This document shows positions 56,021-63,433 of a stretch of DNA of 64,000 nt, one piece after another. The stretch covers positions 1 through 64,000 of the forward strand of contig QAXK01001512.1 of assembly GCA_004335735.1 (NCBI GenBank), in the 5' to 3' direction. Made by a program: the position numbers and the translations under genes. Source of the DNA: Chlorella sp. KRBP (taxonomy: Eukaryota > Chlorophyta > Trebouxiophyceae > Chlorellales > Chlorellaceae). The notes under the pieces are model-generated. The model saw only the letters and a program-made list of their open reading frames with translations. It made no database searches and had not been told where the DNA came from. Position 1 is the stretch's first letter; every line of letters starts with the position of its first letter.

Positions 56021-57520
56021 TCAGGGGCGGCGGTCGCGGTCCGGGTCGCGCGGGCCGGAGCTGCCCGGGTAGCCCTCCTGGTAGAGGTCGTCGACGCCGT
56101 CGCTGTCGCCGTACACGTGGTCGCCGACCGAGATCGCCGTCCCCTCGGCCTCCGCGCGGACCTCCGAGGGGGCGATGAGCCGGGCCAGGTGCCAGCCGGC
56201 CACCGTGACGATGGTGCCGAGGGCGATGCCGCCGAGCGAGAAGGAGTCGGTGATCTTCAGCTCGACGTTGCCGATGCCGATGATGATGCCCGCGGCGACC
56301 GGGACGAGGTTGACGGGGTTGCCGAAGTCGACCCCGTTCTCCTTCCAGATCTTCGCGCCGAGCAGGCCGATCATCCCGTAGAGAACGACGGTGATGCCGC
56401 CGAGGACGCCGCCAGGGACCGAGGCGACGAGGGCGCCGAACTTCGGCGAGAGCCCGAACACGACCGCGACGACGGCCGCGACGTAGTAGGCGGCCGTGGA
56501 GTAGACGCGGGTCGCGGCCATGACGCCGATGTTCTCGGCGTAGGTGGTGGTGGGCGAGCCACCGACCGAGGTCGCGATGACCGTGCCGATGCCGTCGGCC
56601 GCGATGGCCCGGCCCATGACGGGGTCGAGGTCGTGACCGGTCATCTCGGCGACCGCCTTGACGTGACCGGTGTTCTCGGCGATGAGCGCGATGACCGCGG
56701 GGAGGACCAGGAGGATCGCCGCGACCGAGAAGCTCGGGGCGTGCCACCCCACGACCTCCTTGCCGTCCGCGGCGACCATCGTCTGGTCGGGGAAGCCGAG
56801 CCAGGCGGCGCTGCCGACACCCGAGGTGTCCCAGCGCAGGTGCGTCGTGGCCTCGGTGGCGCCGCCCAGCTTGGAGGTGATCTCGCCGACCGTGCTGTCG
56901 AGCAGCCAGGAGAGGAGGGTGCCGAAGACCAGCGCGAGGAAGATCGCGATCCGGCTGACGAAGCCGCGGAACGCGACCGCGCAGACGATCGTGAAGAGCA
57001 TCGTGAGGATGGCGACCCACTGGTCCTGCGGCCAGTAGATGCCGGCGACGACCGGCGCGAGGTTGAAGCCGATGAGCATGACGACGGCACCGGTGACGAC
57101 CGGCGGGAGCACCTTGTGCAGGACCGAGGAGCCGAGGACGTGGATGGCCACGCCGACGAGGGCCAGGACGAGGCCGGCGACGAGGATCGCCCCGGTGACC
57201 TCTGCCGAGTCGCCGCCCTGCGCGCGGATGGCCGCGACACCGCCGACGAACGAGGCCGAGGTGCCGAGGTAGCTCGGGACCTTGCCCTGGACGATGAGCA
57301 GGAACGCGATGGTCGCGATGCCGCTCATCATGATCGCCAGCTGGGGGTTCAGGCCCATGACCAGCGGGAAGACGAACGTGGCACCGAACATCGCGACGAC
57401 GTGCTGGGCACCCAGGCCCACCGTGCGGCCCCACGAGAGGCGTTCGTCGGGGGCGACGACCTCCCCGGGGGCGAGCGACTTCCCGTCGCCCTTGACCTTC
57501 CAACCGAGACCGAGCGACAT
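56021..57520 (-). CDS. NCS2 nucleobase permease (uracil/xanthine family)
   Basis: A 499-residue transporter with about 14 helices of the NCS2/UraA fold. Signatures: LGAQHVVAMFGATFVFPLVMG, the half-helix GTSASFVGGVAAI, VLPAVIALIAENTGHVKAV with the substrate-binding Glu, and GGSPTTTYAENIGVMAATRVYS, the NCS2 motif with Glu-Asn. It is UraA-like rather than purine-only by its AENTGH sequence, so uracil is a good candidate, xanthine an alternative. The C-terminus (about 460-499) is a charged Asp/Arg-rich tail. GAGAGGTCC precedes the ATG. It lies between the Mo-hydroxylase operon and PucR. Confidence 0.93.
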   Translation of the reverse strand: MSLGLGWKVKGDGKSLAPGEVVAPDERLSWGRTVGLGAQHVVAMFGATFVFPLVMGLNPQLAIMMSGIATIAFLLIVQGKVPSYLGTSASFVGGVAAIRAQGGDSAEVTGAILVAGLVLALVGVAIHVLGSSVLHKVLPPVVTGAVVMLIGFNLAPVVAGIYWPQDQWVAILTMLFTIVCAVAFRGFVSRIAIFLALVFGTLLSWLLDSTVGEITSKLGGATEATTHLRWDTSGVGSAAWLGFPDQTMVAADGKEVVGWHAPSFSVAAILLVLPAVIALIAENTGHVKAVAEMTGHDLDPVMGRAIAADGIGTVIATSVGGSPTTTYAENIGVMAATRVYSTAAYYVAAVVAVVFGLSPKFGALVASVPGGVLGGITVVLYGMIGLLGAKIWKENGVDFGNPVNLVPVAAGIIIGIGNVELKITDSFSLGGIALGTIVTVAGWHLARLIAPSEVRAEAEGTAISVGDHVYGDSDGVDDLYQEGYPGSSGPRDPDRDRRP

Positions 57521-57687
57521 GGGAGGACCTCTCTGCCGGTGCCGCGGCGGTGACGCGGCTCACAGGGACCGTGATACCGGGAACCTAGTGACCGTGTCAC
57601 GCGACACCCCCGGCAATGGTTGACAGCCGGACGGGCTCCCGGTTGGCAAGTCGGCGTCGTCGGGCACGGGGTGGGGAGGATGGGGTG
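57521..57687. promoter_or_regulatory. Divergent control region of permease gene
   Basis: Holds an inverted repeat GTGTC-ACGC-GACAC (near 57594-57607), TAGGTT on the minus strand (near 57584) and TTGCCG about 23 nt further upstream, which together could form the permease promoter. The repeat between the two boxes is a candidate PucR site. Confidence 0.35.
57676..57681 (+). promoter_or_regulatory. Leaderless -10 (GAGGAT)
   Basis: GAGGAT, 6 nt (GGGGTG), then the GTG at 57688. It favours that GTG over the adjacent one at 57685. Confidence 0.45.
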
Positions 57688-58230
57688 GTGCACCACGTCG
57701 ACCTCGTCCTCGATGCCGCCGCGGACCACGCCGTCCGCGGGGAGTGGGCGCGGCTCGGCGACGCCGGGCTGCCGAGCCAGGCGCAGCACCGGAGCCCGTC
57801 GAACCGCCCCCACGTCACGCTGACGACGTCGCGGGGGTGGCCGGCGCCGGAGGCCCTCGACGTCCTCGTGGACCGGCTCGCCGCGCTGCCGCTGGCCGTC
57901 CGGCTCGGGGCGCCGGTGGTCCTGGGACGGGGTCCGTTCGTCCTGGCGCGGCTCGTCGTCGCGACGGAGGAGCTCCTGCGCCTGCACGCCGAGGCGGCGG
58001 CCGCTCTCGCGCCGCTCTCCTCCGAGCTCGTCCTCCCGGGTCGCTGGCTGCCGCACGTGACCCTCGCCCGACGGCTGCCGGCCGAGCAGCTGGGGGAGGC
58101 GCTCGCGGTGCTCGGACCCGAGCCCGGCGAGGTCGTCCTCGCCGGGGCGCGGCACTGGGACTCGGTGGGCCGTCTCGACGAGCCGCTCGCGCCCCGTCCG
58201 GACGCCGGCGCCCGTAGCGTCGAGGGATGA
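57688..58230 (+). CDS. 2H phosphoesterase (2'-5' RNA ligase family)
   Basis: A 180-residue 2H-superfamily protein, with the two HxT motifs RPHVTLTTS and LPHVTLARR about 85 residues apart that together form the active site. Relatives hydrolyse or ligate 2'-5' or cyclic phosphodiesters in RNA or nucleotides; the substrate here is unknown. The next gene overlaps its stop by ATGA but also has its own -10. It is unrelated in function to the permease gene behind it. Confidence 0.88.
   Translation: MHHVDLVLDAAADHAVRGEWARLGDAGLPSQAQHRSPSNRPHVTLTTSRGWPAPEALDVLVDRLAALPLAVRLGAPVVLGRGPFVLARLVVATEELLRLHAEAAAALAPLSSELVLPGRWLPHVTLARRLPAEQLGEALAVLGPEPGEVVLAGARHWDSVGRLDEPLAPRPDAGARSVEG
58215..58220 (+). promoter_or_regulatory. 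Internal leaderless -10 (TAGCGT)
   Basis: TAGCGT, 6 nt (CGAGGG), then the ATG at 58227, within the end of the 2H gene. Confidence 0.55.
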
Positions 58231-58616
58231 CGACCCGCCGCTTCGACTTCGCGTTCTCCGCCCCCTACCGGGTCGCCGGCCTCCCCTTCGGTGTGCTGCC
58301 GTCGACGACGTGGGTGGAGGTCGGGGAGGGGCGGCTGCGGGCGCGCTTCGGCTGGTGGCTGCTGGACACGGCGCTGGCGAACGTGGCGCGCGTCGAGCAG
58401 TCGGGCGACTACGCCTTCGTCAAGACCGCCGGCCCGCCGCACCTGTCGTTCAGCGACCGCGGCGTCACCTTCGCGACGAACGGTGACCGGGGCGTGTGCG
58501 TCTCGTTCCACGACCCGGTGCCGGCCATCGACCCGACGGGCCGGATCCGGCACCCCGGGGCGACCTTCACCGTCGCCGACCCCGACGCCTTCGAGGCCTC
58601 GCTCCGGGCCGCCTGA
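58227..58616 (+). CDS. Conserved hypothetical protein
   Basis: A 129-residue beta-rich cytosolic protein without signal peptide or TM helix. The start RFDFAFSAPYRVAGLPFGVLP and the stretch TTWVEVGEGRLRARFGWW suggest a PH-like or split-barrel fold, as in small actinobacterial proteins of unknown function. No catalytic motif. ATGA overlap with the preceding gene and a TAGCGT hexamer give two ways to express it. Confidence 0.7.
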   Translation: MTTRRFDFAFSAPYRVAGLPFGVLPSTTWVEVGEGRLRARFGWWLLDTALANVARVEQSGDYAFVKTAGPPHLSFSDRGVTFATNGDRGVCVSFHDPVPAIDPTGRIRHPGATFTVADPDAFEASLRAA

Positions 58617-58643
58617 GACCGGTGGGTCGGCAGCCGGGGGACG

Positions 58644-59474
58644 TCATCCCACGGGTGCGAAACCCTTCTCTGTGAGAAGGCGCGCGATGAGGTCGTTCCC
58701 GGACTGTGACGGGTGCGTGTAGTCGTCGGCGAGCAGGTCGCCGGAGGGCGTCGTCCCGTCCGCACCGTTGAACGCGTGGTAGACGTCCACGCAGCCGAAC
58801 CGGTGCGCGCTGGCGGCCTGGCACAGCATCTCGTTCCAGGCGTCGTGGAGGACCACCGTGCGGGCGGCCTGGTCGGTGGTCAGGGCCGCCTGGTCGAAGC
58901 CGACCCAGTCGTTGTAGCGGTTGAGGGTGAGCAGGATGGTGGGTCGCTCGGCTCGCCAGCCCGCGACCGTCGAGTAGAGCTCGTCGTACATCGGTCGCGC
59001 CGCCGCGCTGGCTCGGGCCGCGCACCCGGCGTCGACCTTCGACCAGTCCTGGATCGCGCCCGTCGCCGGGTCCACGGCGGACCCGCACGGCCGCTCCTCG
59101 TTCAGCGGAAAGCTGTTGTGCGCGATGGCGACCAGGACGGCGTCGGCCTCGCTGACCTCGGCCCGCAGACCGGGCAGGCTCTCCATCAGGCCCGGCAGGG
59201 TGAGGCCCGTGTGCTCGGAGCGGTTCTTGACCGTGACCTCGCGCCCGGTGGCCTTGCCGAGCGCCTCGGCGTAGCGGGTGACGAAGCCTCGGCAGCTGGG
59301 GCAGTCGGCCTGGCTGTTGAACGGGATGGAGTCACCGATGACGACCAGGGACAAGGGTGGCTTCGCCGCAGGTTTGGGGGACGGTGACGAGGGGGGTGGG
59401 GCCGGGTCGGCGGAACAGCCCGCGAGGAGCAGCGACGTCAGCGAGAGTGTCAGGGCCAGTCGTCTGCAGCGCAT
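58644..59474 (-). CDS. SGNH/GDSL-family lipoprotein hydrolase
   Basis: A 276-residue lipoprotein with signal peptide and lipobox LLLAGC (cysteine near residue 20). After a Pro/Ser linker the SGNH fold starts VVIGDSIPF (block I Ser); HNSFPLNEE carries a possible block III Asn, and block V is DDYTHPSQSGND with its Asp and His. These hydrolases remove acyl groups from lipids or polysaccharides at the cell surface. AGGAGGCAG precedes the ATG. A double inverted repeat lies upstream. Confidence 0.88.
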   Translation of the reverse strand: MRCRRLALTLSLTSLLLAGCSADPAPPPSSPSPKPAAKPPLSLVVIGDSIPFNSQADCPSCRGFVTRYAEALGKATGREVTVKNRSEHTGLTLPGLMESLPGLRAEVSEADAVLVAIAHNSFPLNEERPCGSAVDPATGAIQDWSKVDAGCAARASAAARPMYDELYSTVAGWRAERPTILLTLNRYNDWVGFDQAALTTDQAARTVVLHDAWNEMLCQAASAHRFGCVDVYHAFNGADGTTPSGDLLADDYTHPSQSGNDLIARLLTEKGFAPVG

Positions 59475-59601
59475 CGCTGCCTCCTCGATCGATCCCCAAG
59501 GTGTACTCCCCGTCTCCGGTGCTGTCGATCGACTTTCCCTCAGAAGGGCGGCTGGTCGCCGTGGGGCATGGCGGGGCGGCGTCGGTGGCGCGTGAGGTCT
59601 C

Positions 59602-59639
59602 GAGCGACCCGCACGGCTCACGAGCCGTGCGGGTCGCTC
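59602..59639. terminator. 18-bp perfect inverted repeat
   Basis: GAGCGACCCGCACGGCTC (59602-59619) and its complement (59622-59639) with an AC loop. It lies downstream of pucR and upstream of the SGNH gene; a second repeat follows at 59654-59690. Confidence 0.65.
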
Positions 59640-59653
59640 CGGAGCCGGGTCGG

Positions 59654-59690
59654 CGCGGCTCGCGACCACCGGTGGGGCTCGCGAGCCGCG
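59654..59690 (-). terminator. Hairpin terminator just after pucR gene
   Basis: CGCGGCTCGCG (59654-59664) pairs with CGCGAGCCGCG (59680-59690), 15 nt past the regulator's stop. Confidence 0.6.
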
Positions 59691-59704
59691 GTGGGGACGG
59701 GCGG

Positions 59705-61066
59705 TCAGAGGCCCTTCATCCGGTGCACGCGCAGCGCCAGCGCCAGCGTCAGCCGCAGCTGCGGGTCGGTGGTGAACGGCCCGATCATCCGCTCGAGCTT
59801 GGCGATCCGGTAGCGCAGCGTGTTGTAGTGGAAGAACAGCCGCCGCGCGGTCTCGGCGACGTTGAGGTTGGTGTCGATGAGCACCGACAGCGTGTGCCGC
59901 AGGTCGGCGTTCTCCGGGGCGTCGTCGGTGGCCAGCTCGCCGAGGCTCTCGGTGACGAACCGGCGCAGGTCGGCGGAGTCGGGCACGAGTGCGAGCAGCC
60001 GGTAGATCCCCAGCTGGTCGAAGTGCGCGACGCCCGACCCGCCCTCGACCTGTCGCCCCACCTGGACGGCCGTCTGCGCCTCCTCGTAGGCACGGGGGAG
60101 GTCGGCGACCGAGGAGACGGTGCGTGACACCCCGAGGGTGAAGGTGCGCCGGCCCCCGCCGCCGTCGCCCCGGACGACCCGGACCAGCTCGCCGACCCGG
60201 CGCAGCACGGCGTCGGCGTCCGCGTCCTCCTCGACCGGCTGCAGGACGACGACCTCCTGGCTGAAGCCGGCGACGGCCATCGTCGTGTCGCGGGCCCGGA
60301 CGGCCTGCACCCACGCGCGGGCGAAGCGGTCCTGGAGGGCGCGCACCTCGTCGGCGGAGCGGGTGCTCTCGGCGTCGTTCTCGTCGGTCTCGGCGACGAC
60401 GACCACCAACGGGCGATCGAGGTCCCAGCCGAGGGAGACGGCGTGCGAGACGGCGTCGGCGGGCTCACCGGCCCGTCCGGCGAGCAGGTCGCGGAGGAAC
60501 TCGGCGCGGTAGCGGCCCTCGACGGCGGCCACCGCCTGCTCCTTGGTGATGGCCAGCGCCGCCACGGTCGCGGCGCGCTCGAGCACGTGGACGTCGGTGG
60601 GGGACAAGGCCGGTCCGGGCGAGAAGGCGGCGAGGACGCCGAGGTCGGAGGAGCCGGCGACGACGCGGACGAGGGCCCGGGTCGGGTCGGCGGGACCGTC
60701 GGGGTCGCGCCAGCCCACGGGCTCGGCCTCGACGACCAGCCGGCCGGTGCGGTCGAAGCACGGCAGGTCGGTGACGGTGTCGACCCCCTCGAGGGCGCCG
60801 GCCCCGGCGAGCACGCGCCCGTCGCTCGTCGTCACGACCGCGGCGCCCCCGTAGAAGCCGGCGACGGCCTGCGCGACCTCGGACAAGCCACCGCCGTCGA
60901 GCACCACGCGGACGAGGACGCGGTGCACCTCGTCCTCGCGCTGGAGGAGGGCACGCTGCTGCTCGACGACCGCGGCGAGCGCCTCGGCGTCGGGCCGGTC
61001 GGTCAGGGCCCCGTCCGCTGGCAGGTTGTGTGCGTCGTGGGGGCCATCGTTGGCAACTCTGACCAT
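59705..61066 (-). CDS. PucR-family transcriptional regulator
   Basis: A 453-residue PucR-type regulator. Residues about 40-190 form a GAF-like sensory domain (VAGFYGGAAVVTTSDGRVLAGA), a central GGDEF-like domain follows, and the C-terminal HTH_30 is LIDTNLNVAETARRLFFHYNTLRYRIAKLERMIG. PucR proteins control purine and ureide catabolism in other bacteria. It is divergent from the DUF2877-FdrA-DUF1116 genes; the two start codons are only 34 nt apart, each with its own -10, so the regulator must bind over both promoters. It may also control the permease, Mo hydroxylase, HyuAB and amidohydrolase operons. Confidence 0.93.
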   Translation of the reverse strand: MVRVANDGPHDAHNLPADGALTDRPDAEALAAVVEQQRALLQREDEVHRVLVRVVLDGGGLSEVAQAVAGFYGGAAVVTTSDGRVLAGAGALEGVDTVTDLPCFDRTGRLVVEAEPVGWRDPDGPADPTRALVRVVAGSSDLGVLAAFSPGPALSPTDVHVLERAATVAALAITKEQAVAAVEGRYRAEFLRDLLAGRAGEPADAVSHAVSLGWDLDRPLVVVVAETDENDAESTRSADEVRALQDRFARAWVQAVRARDTTMAVAGFSQEVVVLQPVEEDADADAVLRRVGELVRVVRGDGGGGRRTFTLGVSRTVSSVADLPRAYEEAQTAVQVGRQVEGGSGVAHFDQLGIYRLLALVPDSADLRRFVTESLGELATDDAPENADLRHTLSVLIDTNLNVAETARRLFFHYNTLRYRIAKLERMIGPFTTDPQLRLTLALALRVHRMKGL

Positions 61067-61070
61067 CCGG

Positions 61071-61094
61071 CCACTGTAGTGGCGTCACTAGCGT
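61071..61094. promoter_or_regulatory. Back-to-back leaderless promoters with overlapping inverted repeats
   Basis: On the minus strand TACAGT (61078-61073) is 6 nt from the pucR ATG at 61066; on the plus strand TAGCGT (61089-61094) is 6 nt from the ATG at 61101. CCACT-GT-AGTGG (61071-61082) and AGTG-GCGT-CACT (61078-61089) are overlapping inverted repeats across both -10 boxes, and form the best candidate for an autoregulatory PucR operator. Confidence 0.65.
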
Positions 61095-61100
61095 CTCCGT

Positions 61101-61937
61101 ATGCCCTCGCCCGCGCCGGCCCCGGTCCATGACCGCGTCGCGCTCGCCGGGGCCCTCTCGCCCCTGACCGCGGACCTCGTGCGCGGCCCCCGCCGCCCCC
61201 TCGTCGTCCTCGGGGTGCACCGCGGCGGCGCCTACCTCGGGGCGGGCGGGCGCGTGCTCCCGGTCGTCGCCTCCGACGCCCTCGCCCTGCCCGGGGCCGT
61301 CCGGCTCGCCGAGCCCGCACACCGCCTCGACCTCGGGGTGGGTGCGGGTGACGTCGTCGTCGTGGGTGCCGGCGCGCTCCGCTTCCCGACGGCCACGGTG
61401 CGCGGGGTCCGGACCTGGCGTCCGGCGCGGGTCCGCCGGGGCGCGTCCGACGGCCGCCCGGTGCCGGCCGCCGTCCGACGGCTCCTCGCCGAGGCCTCCG
61501 CGGGGGCCCCGCCCTGGCTCGCGCCCGCCCTCGCCGAGGCCCTCGCGACCCCCGCCGGTTCCGTCGACGCACTCGTCGGCCGCGGCCCCGGCCTGACGCC
61601 GAGCGGTGACGACGCCCTCGCCGGCGCGCTCCTCGTGCGGCGCGGGCTCGGGGTGCTCCCGCCCGCCGGCGCCCCGGACCCCCTCGTCGCCGCCGTCCGG
61701 TACAGGCTGCCCGCCACCACCGCGGTCTCCGGTGCGTTGCTCGCCGCTGCTGCCGACGGCTGGGCCACCCCCGAGGTCGTCGCCCTGGTCGAGGCCGCCG
61801 TCGCGGGGGAAGCAGACGGCCTATGCCGCGCGCTCCCGCCGGTGCTGGCCGTCGGGCACACCTCGGGCGCCGACCTCGTGGCCGGCCTGCACACCGCTCT
61901 CGACACGCTCGTCCCGTCCCGGAGGACCGCCGCATGA
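61101..61937 (+). CDS. DUF2877 protein (AllH-like carbamoyltransferase subunit)
   Basis: A 278-residue DUF2877 protein, homologous to E. coli YlbF/AllH, one of three subunits of oxamate carbamoyltransferase. Family signatures are LVGRGPGLTPSGDDALAGALL (about residues 153-173) and VGHTSGADLVAGL near the end. In E. coli the AllFGH complex phosphorolyses oxalurate to oxamate and carbamoyl phosphate. The gene is first of the rightward operon and overlaps fdrA by ATGA. Its Arg/Ala-rich middle is loosely conserved. Confidence 0.9.
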   Translation: MPSPAPAPVHDRVALAGALSPLTADLVRGPRRPLVVLGVHRGGAYLGAGGRVLPVVASDALALPGAVRLAEPAHRLDLGVGAGDVVVVGAGALRFPTATVRGVRTWRPARVRRGASDGRPVPAAVRRLLAEASAGAPPWLAPALAEALATPAGSVDALVGRGPGLTPSGDDALAGALLVRRGLGVLPPAGAPDPLVAAVRYRLPATTAVSGALLAAAADGWATPEVVALVEAAVAGEADGLCRALPPVLAVGHTSGADLVAGLHTALDTLVPSRRTAA

Positions 61938-63433
61938 CCGTCCACGTCGAGCTGCGCCGCGGCGCCTACCACGACTCGGTGAGCCTGATGCAGGTGTCCC
62001 GCACCGTCGCCGGCGCGGAGGGCGTGGAGGCCGCCCAGGTCGCGATGGCCACAGAGCTGAACCTCGACGTGCTCCGCGGCATGGGCTTCACGGTGCCCGA
62101 CGGGGCCGGCCCGAACGACCTCGTCGTGGCCCTGCGCACGCGCGACGACGCCGCCGTGGCCACCGGCATCACGGCGGTCGACGACGCCCTCGCCGCCCTC
62201 TCCTCCCCGGCCGCCGGGGGGAGCGGGGCCGACGACGAGGTGCCGCCGGGGACGCTCGGCTCGGCGGTCCGCCGCTCGGGTGCCGGCCTCGCGCTCGTCT
62301 CCGTGCCGGGCGCCCACGCCGTCACCGAGACCTACGACGCCATCGCCGCCGGTGCCTCGGTGATGCTGTTCTCCGACAACGTCTCCGTCGAGGACGAGGT
62401 CGCCCTCAAGGACGCCGCCGCGGCTGCCGACGTCCTCGTCATGGGCCCGGACTGCGGCACCGCCCTCGTCGGCGGGGTCGCCCTCGGGTTCGCCAACGTC
62501 GTCGCCGCCGGGCCGGTGGGGCTCGTCGCGGCCTCGGGAACCGGTGCGCAGCAGGCGATGTGCCTCCTCGACGCGGCCGGTGTCGGTGTCAGCCACTGCC
62601 TCGGCGTCGGCGGGCGCGACCTGTCGGCCGCGGTCGGTGGCCGCTCGACCCGCCAGGCGCTCCGAGCCCTGGCCGCCGACGAGGGCACCGAGTGGGTGCT
62701 CCTGGCCTCCAAGCCCCCGGACGACGCCGTCCTCGAGGAGGTGCGGCAGGAGGCCGAGGCCCTCGGGCTGCGCCTCCACCGGGCCACCCTCGGGGCCGGG
62801 CGTCCCGACCTCACGGCGGCCGTCGAGCAGGCGCTCGCCGCGGAGGGGGTCGCCACCCCGACCTGGCCGGCCACGACCGCCCCCGCGGAGGGTCCCGGCC
62901 TCGTCACCGGGCCGTCGCTGCGCGGTCTCTTCTGCGGAGGCACCCTCGCCGAGGAGGCCGCCCTCGTTGCGGCCGACACGCTCGGCACCGTCCGCAGCAA
63001 CCTCGGGCACGACCCCGCCGCGGCCCTCGGGCCCGACCTGCGCTCCGACGGCCACCTCGTCGTCGACTTCGGGGCCGACGAGCTGACCCGCGGCCGGGCC
63101 CACCCGATGATCGACCCGACGCTGCGCACCGAGCGGATCGCCGTCGAGGCCGCCGACCCGTCGTGCGGGGTGCTCCTCCTCGACCTCGTCCTCGGCCACG
63201 GCTCGCACCCCGACCCGGCCGGCGAGCTCGCCGAGGCCGTCACCGCCGCCCGGCGCACCGCCCACGCCGAGGGTCGGGCGCTGCCGGTCGTGGTGTCGCT
63301 CACCGGCACCGACGCCGATCCACAGGGTCGGACCCGCTGCGCCGAGACCCTCGCCGCGGCCGGGGCATCGGTCTTCCTGTCCAACGCGGCGGCCGCCCGC
63401 CACGCCGTCTCGCTGCTCGGAGGCGCCCGATGA
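61934..63433 (+). CDS. fdrA: FdrA-family protein (AllF-like carbamoyltransferase subunit)
   Basis: A 499-residue protein built of two succinyl-CoA-synthetase-alpha-like domains. Motifs are VMATE-like VAMATELNLDVLRGMG at the start, VMGPDCGTALVGGVALGFANVV, HCLGVGGRDLSAAVGGRSTRQAL and the C-terminal LRGLFCGGTLAEEAALV and GRAHPMIDP. FdrA (AllF) is the core subunit of oxamate carbamoyltransferase in E. coli; here the true substrate may differ. It overlaps the DUF2877 gene and the DUF1116 gene by ATGA on both sides. It is distinct from the genuine SucD at 23.9 kb. Confidence 0.94.
   Translation: MTVHVELRRGAYHDSVSLMQVSRTVAGAEGVEAAQVAMATELNLDVLRGMGFTVPDGAGPNDLVVALRTRDDAAVATGITAVDDALAALSSPAAGGSGADDEVPPGTLGSAVRRSGAGLALVSVPGAHAVTETYDAIAAGASVMLFSDNVSVEDEVALKDAAAAADVLVMGPDCGTALVGGVALGFANVVAAGPVGLVAASGTGAQQAMCLLDAAGVGVSHCLGVGGRDLSAAVGGRSTRQALRALAADEGTEWVLLASKPPDDAVLEEVRQEAEALGLRLHRATLGAGRPDLTAAVEQALAAEGVATPTWPATTAPAEGPGLVTGPSLRGLFCGGTLAEEAALVAADTLGTVRSNLGHDPAAALGPDLRSDGHLVVDFGADELTRGRAHPMIDPTLRTERIAVEAADPSCGVLLLDLVLGHGSHPDPAGELAEAVTAARRTAHAEGRALPVVVSLTGTDADPQGRTRCAETLAAAGASVFLSNAAAARHAVSLLGGAR

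Noticed and set aside
46963..61056. TTGGCA hexamer near the hyuA, permease and pucR starts as a common PucR site
   Set aside because: By base composition I would expect about a dozen or more copies in 64 kb on both strands; other copies lie inside coding regions, and the flanks of the three copies do not align.
61934..63433. Second succinyl-CoA synthetase alpha subunit
   Set aside because: The fold is related, but the sequence motifs and the DUF2877/DUF1116 neighbours identify FdrA; true sucCD is at 22.7-24.8 kb.
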